DNA of 5,973 nt from Thermoplasmata archaeon (GTDB taxonomy: Archaea; Thermoplasmatota; E2; DHVEG-1; B18-G2). Within the stretch, counting starts at the first letter, position 1, and every line of letters begins with the position of its first letter. The notes under the pieces were generated by a model. That model saw only the letters and a list, made by a program, of their open reading frames with translations. It made no database searches and was not told the origin of the DNA. The stretch covers positions 1 to 5,973 of the forward strand of contig JAGHAD010000125.1 of NCBI GenBank assembly GCA_021161685.1. Reading direction: 5' to 3'. The position numbers and the translations under genes are program-made. Positions 1 to 5,817 of the stretch are shown one piece after another.

Positions 1-259
1 AATCTGCAGATTTCAATTTAGGTATAAACTCTGAAAGTTTTCTGAAGAACCCCTCTATCTGTCTGTATGGTAGGAAAGCTATGTAGATAAAAGCAGAGAA
101 ATAGATGAACGTTTGGGGATAGACAAAGGGTCTACCAACCTTACCTTTGTTCATTTTTGCAAGCTCATCATCCCAGCTATCAAGGAAATCCAAAGATATA
201 TAAACCTCTCCCCTTCTTACTAATTTGTTGTTATACTCTTTCCAGTTCCTCCTCTGCAT
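1..259 (-). CDS. Insertion-sequence transposase, DDE type (IS5-like), N-terminal part
   Basis: Reading the minus strand from ATG at 259 gives 86 open codons that run off the window edge, so only the N-terminus is present. The protein begins MQRRNWKEYN and contains RRGEVYISLDFLDSWDDEL (about 15-33), GKVGRPFVYP (39-48) and FLPYRQIEGF (62-71). From memory of the family, this pattern is the N-terminal helical part of archaeal IS5-like DDE transposases, where a 'GRP-hydrophobic-YP' stretch is followed by 'PYRQ-EGF'. The catalytic DDE residues would lie beyond the window. The start is the only ATG/GTG/TTG in frame after a stop at 308-310, and GAGGGG lies a few bases upstream of it. It is transcribed divergently from the rpoE1 operon. 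Whether the element is intact cannot be seen. The type of protein is fairly sure; the exact IS family is less so. Confidence 0.82.
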   Translation of the reverse strand, partial: MQRRNWKEYNNKLVRRGEVYISLDFLDSWDDELAKMNKGKVGRPFVYPQTFIYFSAFIYIAFLPYRQIEGFFRKLSEFIPKLKSAD

Positions 260-297
260 CTCATCCCCTCTGCGATACTGGATGCAGAGGAGGAACT
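244..297. repeat. 17-bp perfect inverted repeat over the transposase start codon
   Basis: AGTTCCTCCTCTGCATC at 244-260 is the exact reverse complement of GATGCAGAGGAGGAACT at 281-297, with a 20-base loop. Past one mismatch (243/298) two more pairs form (241-242/299-300). In transposase mRNA the 3' arm contains the AUG and first codons, and the loop holds the GAGGGG ribosome-binding sequence, so a hairpin would bury the start codon. The outer arm could also be a small inverted relic of another transposase start, since it reads as the same first codons on the + strand. Confidence 0.75.
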
Positions 298-345
298 TGA
301 GAATTATTCAACACAGCATTTATGCTCAATAACTGGATATTACAA

Positions 346-362
346 GGCAAAGACATATAAAT
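346..362 (+). promoter_or_regulatory. Probable BRE/TATA promoter of the rpoE1-rps27ae operon
   Basis: The A-rich GGCAAAGAC, followed by ATATAAAT at 355-362, fits an archaeal BRE plus TATA box. Usual spacing would place transcription start near 383-388, giving a leader of roughly 11-16 nt before the rpoE1 ATG at 399. No other equally good TATA box lies between the transposase and rpoE1. This is a sequence match only. Confidence 0.6.
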
Positions 363-398
363 GGAAAAACCTTTCAGAGGGCTCAAGGGAAGATAGGT

Positions 399-977
399 AT
401 GTATAAAATGGTGAAGATGGAGGATACAATCAGGATACCTCCTTCTTTGTTTGGAGAAGATCTTCACAAGGTTATAGAAGATATTGTTCACAAGACATTT
501 GAAGGGGCATACAAGAAGGACTATGGAGTAATTGTGGCGACAGATAATATAGAACCCGTCGGTGAAGGGGTTGTGGTTCATGGAGATGGTGCCCTTTACC
601 AGAGAGTAAGGTTTGATGCTTTAGTATTCATGCCCGTTTTACAGGAAGTGGTTGATGCTCTCGTTTGCGAGATAGTTGAGTTTGGCGCCTTCTGTCATAT
701 TGGACCTATAGATGCTCTCGTCCACATGAGTCAAATAATGAACGACTTTATAGAAGTAGATGTTGATAACGAAAGACTAATCGGTAAAGAGACAAAAAGG
801 GTATTAACAGTGGGAAGTAAGATAAGAGCTAGGATCGTTGCGGTTAGTATGAATGAGACATCACCTCGGGAGAGCAAGATAGGATTAACCATGCGACAGC
901 CTGCTCTTGGCGCACACGAGTGGATAGAAGAAGAGAGGAAGAAAAAGGAGGAAAAGAAGGGGGGAGGCAAGAAATGA
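399..977 (+). CDS. rpoE1: DNA-directed RNA polymerase subunit Rpo7 (RpoE', E')
   Basis: This 192-residue protein matches archaeal Rpo7, the homologue of eukaryotic Rpb7. With Rpo4 it forms the stalk of RNA polymerase, which helps promoter melting and binds the emerging transcript. The N-terminal tip/RNP-like domain (about 1-80) begins MYKMVKMEDTIRIPP and includes VHGDGALYQRVRF (60-72). An S1/OB RNA-binding domain follows (about 82-167), with EFGAFCHIGPIDALVHMSQI (94-113) and a conserved end IGLTMRQPALG (161-171). The C-terminus is a Lys/Glu tail (about 177-192), slightly longer and more charged than usual. The start at 399 gives the standard MYK- beginning; the Met at residue 4 is less likely. 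Its stop overlaps the spt4 start in ATGA, so it is the first gene of a translationally coupled operon. Assignment is secure. Confidence 0.97.
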   Translation: MYKMVKMEDTIRIPPSLFGEDLHKVIEDIVHKTFEGAYKKDYGVIVATDNIEPVGEGVVVHGDGALYQRVRFDALVFMPVLQEVVDALVCEIVEFGAFCHIGPIDALVHMSQIMNDFIEVDVDNERLIGKETKRVLTVGSKIRARIVAVSMNETSPRESKIGLTMRQPALGAHEWIEEERKKKEEKKGGGKK

Positions 978-1159
978 AAGTACTGTATGCCTGCAAAAAT
1001 TGCCATCTCATTACGGAAAAGACCGAATGCCCCGTTTGTTCGATCCCAACTTCTAAGAAGTGGAAGGGATGTGTAATCATCTTTGATCCCAATCAATCGC
1101 AGATTGCCCAGAAGATGAACATAACAAAGCCGGGGATGTATGCGCTCAAAGTTAGATAA
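974..1159 (+). CDS. spt4: Transcription elongation factor Spt4 (RpoE'')
   Basis: This is a 61-residue zinc-ribbon protein. In archaea Spt4 pairs with the NusG-like domain of Spt5, and the complex clamps RNA polymerase on DNA and raises processivity. The zinc site is visible as C7-x2-C10 and C19-x2-C22 (ACKNC, ECPVC). The rest follows the family pattern: the KWKGCVIIFDPNQSQIA core, then KPGMYALKVR at the C-terminus. I start it at ATG 974, not at the in-frame ATG at 920, because 974 gives the normal archaeal Spt4 length, a strong GGGGGAGG ribosome-binding site at 960-967 lies 6 bases upstream, and the ATGA overlap with rpoE1 is typical of coupling. The extra 18 residues from 920 would only be low-complexity Arg/Glu/Gly/Lys sequence. 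Confidence 0.95.
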   Translation: MKVLYACKNCHLITEKTECPVCSIPTSKKWKGCVIIFDPNQSQIAQKMNITKPGMYALKVR

Positions 1160-1679
1160 AGTAAAATACAAACTTCCTAATTACCTAAGAGAGGAACTTA
1201 GGAAACCCATAGGAATGCTATTAGATGAGAATGAACTCGTTCTAAAGGCAAAAGAGAGAAAACTTCTAGTTTCTGTTGGAGATGTGGTGACCTATACACT
1301 TTTGAGCAGAGGAATTAAACCAAAAATTGCGGTCATAGATTACAAGTTTAGAAGGAAAGAGTGCAGTGAAGAGATGAAGAAAGTTTTGCGAGGTTTTGGA
1401 GAGAAAAAAGTAAATGTTGTAAACCCTCCTTCAACCATAAGCCAAGAACTGTGGAACGCTCTGGAAAAGGCTTACTCAGATGAAAAAACCGTTTGCATTG
1501 TAGTGGATGGAGAGGAAGACATGGCTTCCTTAGCTGCTATAGCCCTGGCACCTATAGGCGGAACGGTAATATATGGTTTGCCGGATAAAGGTATTATACT
1601 TGTGGATGTCTCCCCGCATGAGAAGGATAAGGTGAAAAAGGTATTGGAAAGGTGTCGGTATGGAGATAGAAGTCCTTGA
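1140..1679 (+). CDS. GTP-dependent dephospho-CoA kinase (DUF359 family)
   Basis: This 179-residue protein of the archaeal DUF359 family is established in Thermococcus as the GTP-using dephospho-CoA kinase. It phosphorylates the ribose 3'-hydroxyl of dephospho-CoA in the last step of coenzyme A synthesis and is unrelated to the bacterial ATP-dependent CoaE. Visible family motifs are VGDVVTYTLL (46-55), the acidic/basic pair in AVIDYKFRR (64-72), the strongly conserved VVDGEEDMASLAAIALAPIG (121-140) and VIYGLPDKGIILVDV (143-157). Length is normal. The ATG at 1140 overlaps the spt4 end by 20 bp. It has GGGGAT just upstream and is the only reasonable start before the conserved region, the next in-frame ATG being residue 26. 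It sits between spt4 and rps24e, the usual archaeal neighbourhood of this family. Function is by family; the enzyme is cytosolic. Confidence 0.9.
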   Translation: MRSKLDKVKYKLPNYLREELRKPIGMLLDENELVLKAKERKLLVSVGDVVTYTLLSRGIKPKIAVIDYKFRRKECSEEMKKVLRGFGEKKVNVVNPPSTISQELWNALEKAYSDEKTVCIVVDGEEDMASLAAIALAPIGGTVIYGLPDKGIILVDVSPHEKDKVKKVLERCRYGDRSP

Positions 1680-1968
1680 CAGGAAAGAGAATCGGTTACT
1701 TAATAGGATCGAAGTAAAATTCAACGTACTCCACGAGGGAGAGAAAACACCGGAGAGGGACTTAGTAAAAGATAATCTCGCAAAACTGTTGAAAGTAAAG
1801 AAAGACTTGGTAGTAATCGATCACATAAAACCTAAGTATGGTATCCAACAGAGCGCGGGGTATGCGAAAGTGTATAAATCCATAGAAGATGCTTTGAGAA
1901 TAGAGAGAGAGCATATCCTGAAAAGGAATAAGCTGAAGGAGGGAAAAGAAAATGCCGAGAGTAAGTAA
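1660..1968 (+). CDS. rps24e: 30S ribosomal protein S24e
   Basis: This 102-residue protein has the archaeal/eukaryal S24e pattern, a small-subunit protein with no bacterial counterpart. The beginning [19 protein letters not shown] matches the first strand pair. [33 protein letters not shown] contains the family's 'TP-R-…-L' helix and the 'YG' turn. [25 protein letters not shown] (67-91) matches the conserved C-terminal part. A Lys/Glu-rich tail ends the protein. The start overlaps the DUF359 gene by 20 bp, and GGTG (1651-1654) serves as a weak ribosome-binding sequence, so translation is probably coupled to the upstream gene. Confidence 0.95.
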   Translation: MEIEVLDRKENRLLNRIEVKFNVLHEGEKTPERDLVKDNLAKLLKVKKDLVVIDHIKPKYGIQQSAGYAKVYKSIEDALRIEREHILKRNKLKEGKENAESK

Positions 1969-2113
1969 TTATTACAAGATAGAGAATGGAAAGCTCATTA
2001 GGCTTAAAAAGACATGCCCAAAGTGTGGTGATGGCTACTTTTTGGCTGAGCATGAAGATAGATGGAGTTGTGGAAATTGTGGGTATACGGAATTCAAAGT
2101 AAAGAAGAAATGA
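1952..2113 (+). CDS. rps27ae: 30S ribosomal protein S27ae
   Basis: This 53-residue zinc-ribbon ribosomal protein is the archaeal version of the S27a domain fused to ubiquitin in eukaryotes; here it stands alone, as is normal in archaea. It reads [20 protein letters not shown], followed by zinc-ligand pairs C22-x2-C25 (CPKCG) and C40-x2-C43 (CGNCGY), and ends FKVKKK. The ATG at 1952 lies inside the last codons of rps24e (17-bp overlap). A strong AAGGAGGG site at 1936-1943 sits 8 bases upstream. It is the last gene of the operon; a T-rich stretch follows. In many euryarchaea a KEOPS gene follows, but here a surface-protein gene does. Confidence 0.95.
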   Translation: MPRVSNYYKIENGKLIRLKKTCPKCGDGYFLAEHEDRWSCGNCGYTEFKVKKK

Positions 2114-2122
2114 TCCTTTGCT

Positions 2123-2141
2123 CGATTTTGCAACCATTTTT
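2123..2141 (+). terminator. T-rich putative terminator after rps27ae
   Basis: GATTTTG followed by CCATTTTT gives two short T runs 11-28 bases after the rps27ae stop. Archaeal transcription commonly ends at such oligo-T runs without a hairpin. The runs are short, so termination may be partial. A very similar stretch (ATTTTTTGTAACATTTTT) lies between the two surface-protein genes. Confidence 0.4.
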
Positions 2142-2150
2142 ATAATCCAA

Positions 2151-2200
2151 AAAATAAAATATATATACCAATAAAGTAATGCCTTTAAGTCAAGGGGGAG
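2151..2200 (+). promoter_or_regulatory. Probable promoter and ribosome-binding site of the first surface-protein gene
   Basis: AAAATATATATACC (about 2157-2168), preceded by an A-rich BRE-like stretch, fits an archaeal TATA box. It would place the start of transcription near 2187-2190. GGGGGAG at 2194-2200 is a strong ribosome-binding site 5 bases before ATG 2206. An earlier TATA-like CATTTTTATAATC at 2135-2147 is also present before the second gene (5775-5787), so it may instead be the conserved promoter element. This suggests the gene is transcribed separately from the ribosomal operon. Confidence 0.5.
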
Positions 2201-2205
2201 CTTAA

Positions 2206-5200
2206 ATGAGCAGAATAAGAGGGCGCCACTTTCTATCTTCAGGAATAGCTCTTTTAATCCTGCTTAGCATCGTTTCTCCAACGATTTCAGCAAAAACGAA
2301 TATTCCAGAAAGATTTAAAGGCTTTAACAAGGGCGTATCATGGAAACCGGTTTTACCTTTAAAGAAGGTAACATTTGTCAATTTCGATAAAGATAGTTAT
2401 CTCGATGATTACGCTTATCTAGCAGCTGTACCAACAGCCGTTTTTTATGATAAGAGCAGAGATAGATTGATCTCACATCCTTTGTTGTTCTATCAAGATC
2501 CTTATCTGGTTAAGGATGAAAAAGAAAGAACCCTAGATGCGAGAAAGGGAATAGACTACTTCATGGAAGATTGGCTCAGCTATTGCAATGGCAGAATGGA
2601 TCAGATGGTTCTGATAAACGTTGACAGAGAAAAGGTAAAACAATGGCCAGCCAAAGATATCGTTGAAATAAAAGGAGAGGATCCCTATGAAATAGCTGCA
2701 AAGATAGCCTTACATGATTGGAGTTATTCAGATGAAGTTGTCGTTGCCGTAATTGATGATAACATAAAGAATCCATGTATCATCGAAAAAGGGAAATTAT
2801 ATGGCAGAATTCCTGCAGGATACAGCATAGATGTAGAGGAATTTGAAATGGAAGAGCCTCATATTGGAGTTGGCGGAAACTACAGGGCTTTTGAAATCGA
2901 AGAGCCTTACAAGTACGTTGTTGCCCATCTACTTCTCAGGAATGTGCTAGAAGATCTTGATCTCCAGCTATATGATGATAAACTTGGAATGACAGACGCT
3001 TCCTCCAAGTGGAATATACTTTATGGTCCTAGCGAAGTTGTAGGCTCTTACGTCTATAACTATGGAAAATGGGAAATAGGGATAACCTACATGCCTACAC
3101 AGCATCTTCCAGGAAAGATGGAAAGATTGTATAAGAATGTTGATGAAGAAAAGGGATTCCTAGCAATGTTAGGCTCAAATAAGAATTTGGTAAAGATAGA
3201 TGTGAAACTTTATCCAGGTGTTGATTTAGAGCTCAACAAGACCGTACCATATGGATGCAGGGACGCTGAGTTCAGATTAAAATGGAATGATCCGAACGTT
3301 GCCCTAGGTATGGTTATCCTGGATACATACGGAGCAGAAACAGCAATCTCACCAACGAAGGAAGAAATCATAGAAGGTGTAAAGAAAGGGATAACTGAAA
3401 GGGTTATCAGGCTCCATATGCTTGGAGAGACCAGAGGGGAACGCCACTATACCATATGTGTATTCTCCATGGATAATGTTACGTATCCAGTGGATTTCAC
3501 AATAGAATATCACTGGCATCAGAACATATCAAGAGAAAGTGGAGACGCTCTAGCTTCAGCTTCTGAGGGATCCATCTTAGCAAGCATACTGAATGTACCC
3601 CTCCTTTACGCATCGAGGGACAAGCTCCCGGAAATCACAAAAAGCACCTTGCACAAGCTTGGGGTAAAGGAAATCCATTTCATAGATCTCGGCGGGCATT
3701 CTTCTCCGAAGATTCTGAGGGAATTAAAGAACGTGGGCAAGGTAAAGATATACAGGGATTATAAGAGGTTATATGGCACGATCAGGAAACTTACAGGTAG
3801 AAATGACGTTATCTTCTCTACAATAGATCCGTGGTCATACTACTATGCCGGTGAGCAGGTGCCAGCAGGTGAATGGAGGGGAGCTCTCTTTATAGGTCCC
3901 GCATCATATATAGCTTCTCATCATGGAGTCCCTCTACTTATAGTTGATAATCATCCCCAATTATCCCAAGCTGTCGTATGGCATCAAAAGTTCTGGGAAG
4001 ATACTGCTCATATACGAGGTAGACCAAGACTCCCTTCCGTTGCTTGCATGGTACTAACTGGAAGAGCTGTTATCGATTTCTTGGAAAAATTAGGATACAA
4101 TCTTCCAAAGAACAAAGAGGATCTTGAAGCAATGATAACCATTGCGGACCAATTTGAGATAGGACCTACTTGGGACAGAACCTTTGTTGGCAGATTGTTA
4201 CCGGGCAGATTCTGTGGCTCTCCAGTTGATACAGCATACTGGATATCAAGAAGTATCTTTTATCCAGCCTTGATCTTCGAAAATCCAGCTACAAATCCTA
4301 GTGGCATCAAACTGATAAATGGGAGCAAAAGTATGATAAAGCCATATATAGGAAAGCTAATGAAACCATTTGGAACAGATCTTGTAATCGTAAAACCATC
4401 CAAGGAGGAGAGATTCGTCTATCCTGTCCTCCACACCTATAACTGCCATCTGTTGAACTTTAACAAGATTGCTAGAAAACACTGGGGAGGAATTTATACA
4501 TGCGCAAATGGAATCATTCCATACGAAACACCATCTCCATTTTCAATAGATGTGGGTGTTACCGATAAGGTTGGAGCATACTATCCAGATATCAACCCAA
4601 CGGTTGTCGCACCTATCTATGCCAGGAAGGCTGGTTATAGCAACGCATTCTCAACGAACTTCTCCGCTACCGTCGAAAACCTGAACAGGGGAGTAATAAT
4701 GTGGATAGAAATCATACATGGCGGTAATACAAATAACGGCTCTTTGGGTATGTGGAATCCAGATAGTCCGTATTTACATGAACCCAATCCATGGAGAGCT
4801 TATGAAAGACCCCTTCTTGCTTTGAAGAACTTAGACGAGTTCATACAGTTTATACCAGAATACCTAGAGAGGTATGGCTCCACTTTACCCAAGGTATTGT
4901 ATCTATTGTCAAGGTTTCTAACCAAACCAATAGACATAATTCTCGATATCGTCTTAGTTGATAGAGGGTGTACCGAAGAACCAGATGTTGCGGTAACCAA
5001 TCCCGATATAGGAAGATTGGGTTCGATATTTGCAGTTTTCTCAGATGCTTTTCCCGTTGACATGAGGATAAAAGAATCTAAAGGATTGAGCTTAATACCA
5101 ATACTTGGAAGGAGATTCAGATCGTATCACGATGGCATAGTAATAACTCCTCTCCCCGGTGGAGAAAACGTGCTGGTGAAATACAATGGCTTTGATTTTG

Positions 5201-5763
5201 ATGATCATCTTGAAAATCTTCACTCCTGCGGTATTAACGCAGCATCATGTCTGATATCAAACACTTATCTGCATCTCGTTTTCATAAGGCATGGCTCGGT
5301 GTACCAGATCATAGATCCATGGAGTACTTCATGGTACTCTAGTCTATGGATACAGTCTATACCTAGGGATCTGGCACTTGGATATACCATTGGGCAAGCT
5401 TACGAAAGAGGGATGGCAATGGTAGGCGTGGAATATCTGGTAAATCAATGGTGGTGGGATTTAAATGAGAATGTTGTCTACTTTGGTGATCCAGATCTGA
5501 GGGTATGGACACCAAAGAATAAGTACAGCTTGGTAAATCATTGGGAAAGGGAAGACGTAAATCCATTGAGATGGGATGGAAAGAAAGATATCTATGTAGA
5601 TGGCCATTACCTGTTTGGAGCAAAATTCTATCCACACGCGCACAAGCCTTTCGATATCAGGCTGATAGTAATAACTTCGATCATAATCATCGTAGCTATT
5701 CTGGTAATTTCTTTTTACTCCAGGAAGGTAAAAGGAAGAAAATCAAGGAAAGGCAAAAAGTAA
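2206..5763 (+). CDS. Large secreted, membrane-anchored surface protein of unknown function
   Basis: This 1185-residue protein begins with a Sec signal peptide: basic residues 3-7, hydrophobic core about 12-24, likely cleavage after SPTISA at 29. It ends in one membrane helix (about 1153-1171) and a basic tail RKVKGRKSRKGKK, so nearly all of it should face outside. Segments seen: an N-terminal alpha/beta region with SYLDDYAYLAAVP (64-76) and MEDWLSYCNGRMDQ; a beta-rich stretch about 329-440, compatible with a pre-peptidase-type sandwich; about 445-530, which resembles cell-wall-binding repeat 2 (SGDALASASEGSILASILNV, then a Gly-Gly turn); and about 1006-1101, resembling the end of peptidase C25 (SCGINAASC, TIGQAYERG, YFGDPDLRVWTP). 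H838 (IIHGGN) and C1015 are candidates for a catalytic pair, but their spacing is unlike gingipains. At least six N-glycosylation sequons occur. A near-copy follows directly. It is probably an S-layer-associated or cell-envelope protein; no enzyme activity can be claimed. The start is fixed by the GGGGGAG site and the signal peptide. Confidence 0.9.
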   Translation: MSRIRGRHFLSSGIALLILLSIVSPTISAKTNIPERFKGFNKGVSWKPVLPLKKVTFVNFDKDSYLDDYAYLAAVPTAVFYDKSRDRLISHPLLFYQDPYLVKDEKERTLDARKGIDYFMEDWLSYCNGRMDQMVLINVDREKVKQWPAKDIVEIKGEDPYEIAAKIALHDWSYSDEVVVAVIDDNIKNPCIIEKGKLYGRIPAGYSIDVEEFEMEEPHIGVGGNYRAFEIEEPYKYVVAHLLLRNVLEDLDLQLYDDKLGMTDASSKWNILYGPSEVVGSYVYNYGKWEIGITYMPTQHLPGKMERLYKNVDEEKGFLAMLGSNKNLVKIDVKLYPGVDLELNKTVPYGCRDAEFRLKWNDPNVALGMVILDTYGAETAISPTKEEIIEGVKKGITERVIRLHMLGETRGERHYTICVFSMDNVTYPVDFTIEYHWHQNISRESGDALASASEGSILASILNVPLLYASRDKLPEITKSTLHKLGVKEIHFIDLGGHSSPKILRELKNVGKVKIYRDYKRLYGTIRKLTGRNDVIFSTIDPWSYYYAGEQVPAGEWRGALFIGPASYIASHHGVPLLIVDNHPQLSQAVVWHQKFWEDTAHIRGRPRLPSVACMVLTGRAVIDFLEKLGYNLPKNKEDLEAMITIADQFEIGPTWDRTFVGRLLPGRFCGSPVDTAYWISRSIFYPALIFENPATNPSGIKLINGSKSMIKPYIGKLMKPFGTDLVIVKPSKEERFVYPVLHTYNCHLLNFNKIARKHWGGIYTCANGIIPYETPSPFSIDVGVTDKVGAYYPDINPTVVAPIYARKAGYSNAFSTNFSATVENLNRGVIMWIEIIHGGNTNNGSLGMWNPDSPYLHEPNPWRAYERPLLALKNLDEFIQFIPEYLERYGSTLPKVLYLLSRFLTKPIDIILDIVLVDRGCTEEPDVAVTNPDIGRLGSIFAVFSDAFPVDMRIKESKGLSLIPILGRRFRSYHDGIVITPLPGGENVLVKYNGFDFDDHLENLHSCGINAASCLISNTYLHLVFIRHGSVYQIIDPWSTSWYSSLWIQSIPRDLALGYTIGQAYERGMAMVGVEYLVNQWWWDLNENVVYFGDPDLRVWTPKNKYSLVNHWEREDVNPLRWDGKKDIYVDGHYLFGAKFYPHAHKPFDIRLIVITSIIIIVAILVISFYSRKVKGRKSRKGKK
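2234..2361 (+). repeat. Direct repeat, copy 1 (5' end of first surface-protein gene)
   Basis: These 128 bases recur at 5846-5973 with one difference (A2244 versus G5856, a silent change in glycine 13). From 2245 the match is perfect for 117 bp up to the window end, so the true repeat may continue. It encodes most of the signal peptide and the first 23 residues of the mature protein. Confidence 0.97.
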
Positions 5764-5811
5764 ATTTTTTGTAACATTTTTATAATCTTGAGATATATCA
5801 ATAAAGGGGGA
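5764..5811 (+). promoter_or_regulatory. Short intergenic region: putative terminator, TATA-like elements and ribosome-binding site
   Basis: The 54-bp gap between the surface-protein genes carries ATTTTTTGTAACATTTTT (T runs, possible terminator), then TATAATC (5781-5787), AGATATATC (5791-5799) and GGGGGA (5806-5811) 6 bases before ATG 5818. CATTTTTATAATC and CAATAAAG are shared with the region before the first gene. The spacing is about 28 bp shorter here, so the AGATATATC box would put the transcript start almost on the ATG. Either the upstream box is used, the gene is read through from the first gene, or it is near-leaderless. Confidence 0.45.
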
Positions 5812-5817
5812 ACTTAA

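Larger units (their letters stand above)
1..300 (-). mobile_element. End of an insertion sequence (partial; outer boundary not resolved)
   Basis: The transposase reading frame at 1-259 implies an insertion sequence whose upstream end lies between about 260 and the operon promoter near 346. No terminal inverted repeat or target duplication can be assigned because the other end is outside the window. The inverted repeat at 244-260/281-297 lies partly inside the coding region, so it is probably not the terminal repeat. The right limit of 300 is a guess taken from the outer arm of that repeat. Confidence 0.45.

Noticed and set aside
194..205. TATA-like GATATATAAACC on the + strand
   Set aside because: It lies inside the transposase coding region, 194 bp or more before rpoE1, with a better-placed TATA box at 355-362.
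315..326. Small palindrome AGCAT-TT-ATGCT upstream of the operon TATA box
   Set aside because: Five-base arms occur by chance in AT-rich DNA, and no second copy was seen to support an operator.
261..581. Minus-strand open frame of 106 codons over the rpoE1 promoter and 5' end
   Set aside because: It overlaps rpoE1 antisense and the inverted repeat, and its translation has no recognisable pattern.
920..973. Earlier in-frame start for spt4 at ATG 920
   Set aside because: It would add 18 residues of low-complexity Arg/Glu/Gly/Lys sequence inside the rpoE1 tail. The start at 974 gives the normal Spt4 length and has a strong ribosome-binding site and an ATGA overlap.
731..1171. Minus-strand open frame of 146 codons antisense to rpoE1/spt4
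   Set aside because: It is the shadow of two securely identified genes. Its Ser/Phe/Pro-rich product comes from the purine tract read backwards.
5541..5774. Second + frame of 77 codons over the end of the large surface-protein gene
   Set aside because: It lies inside the coding region for the membrane anchor and tail of the 1185-residue protein. It has no ribosome-binding site of note, and its composition is that of an out-of-frame reading.
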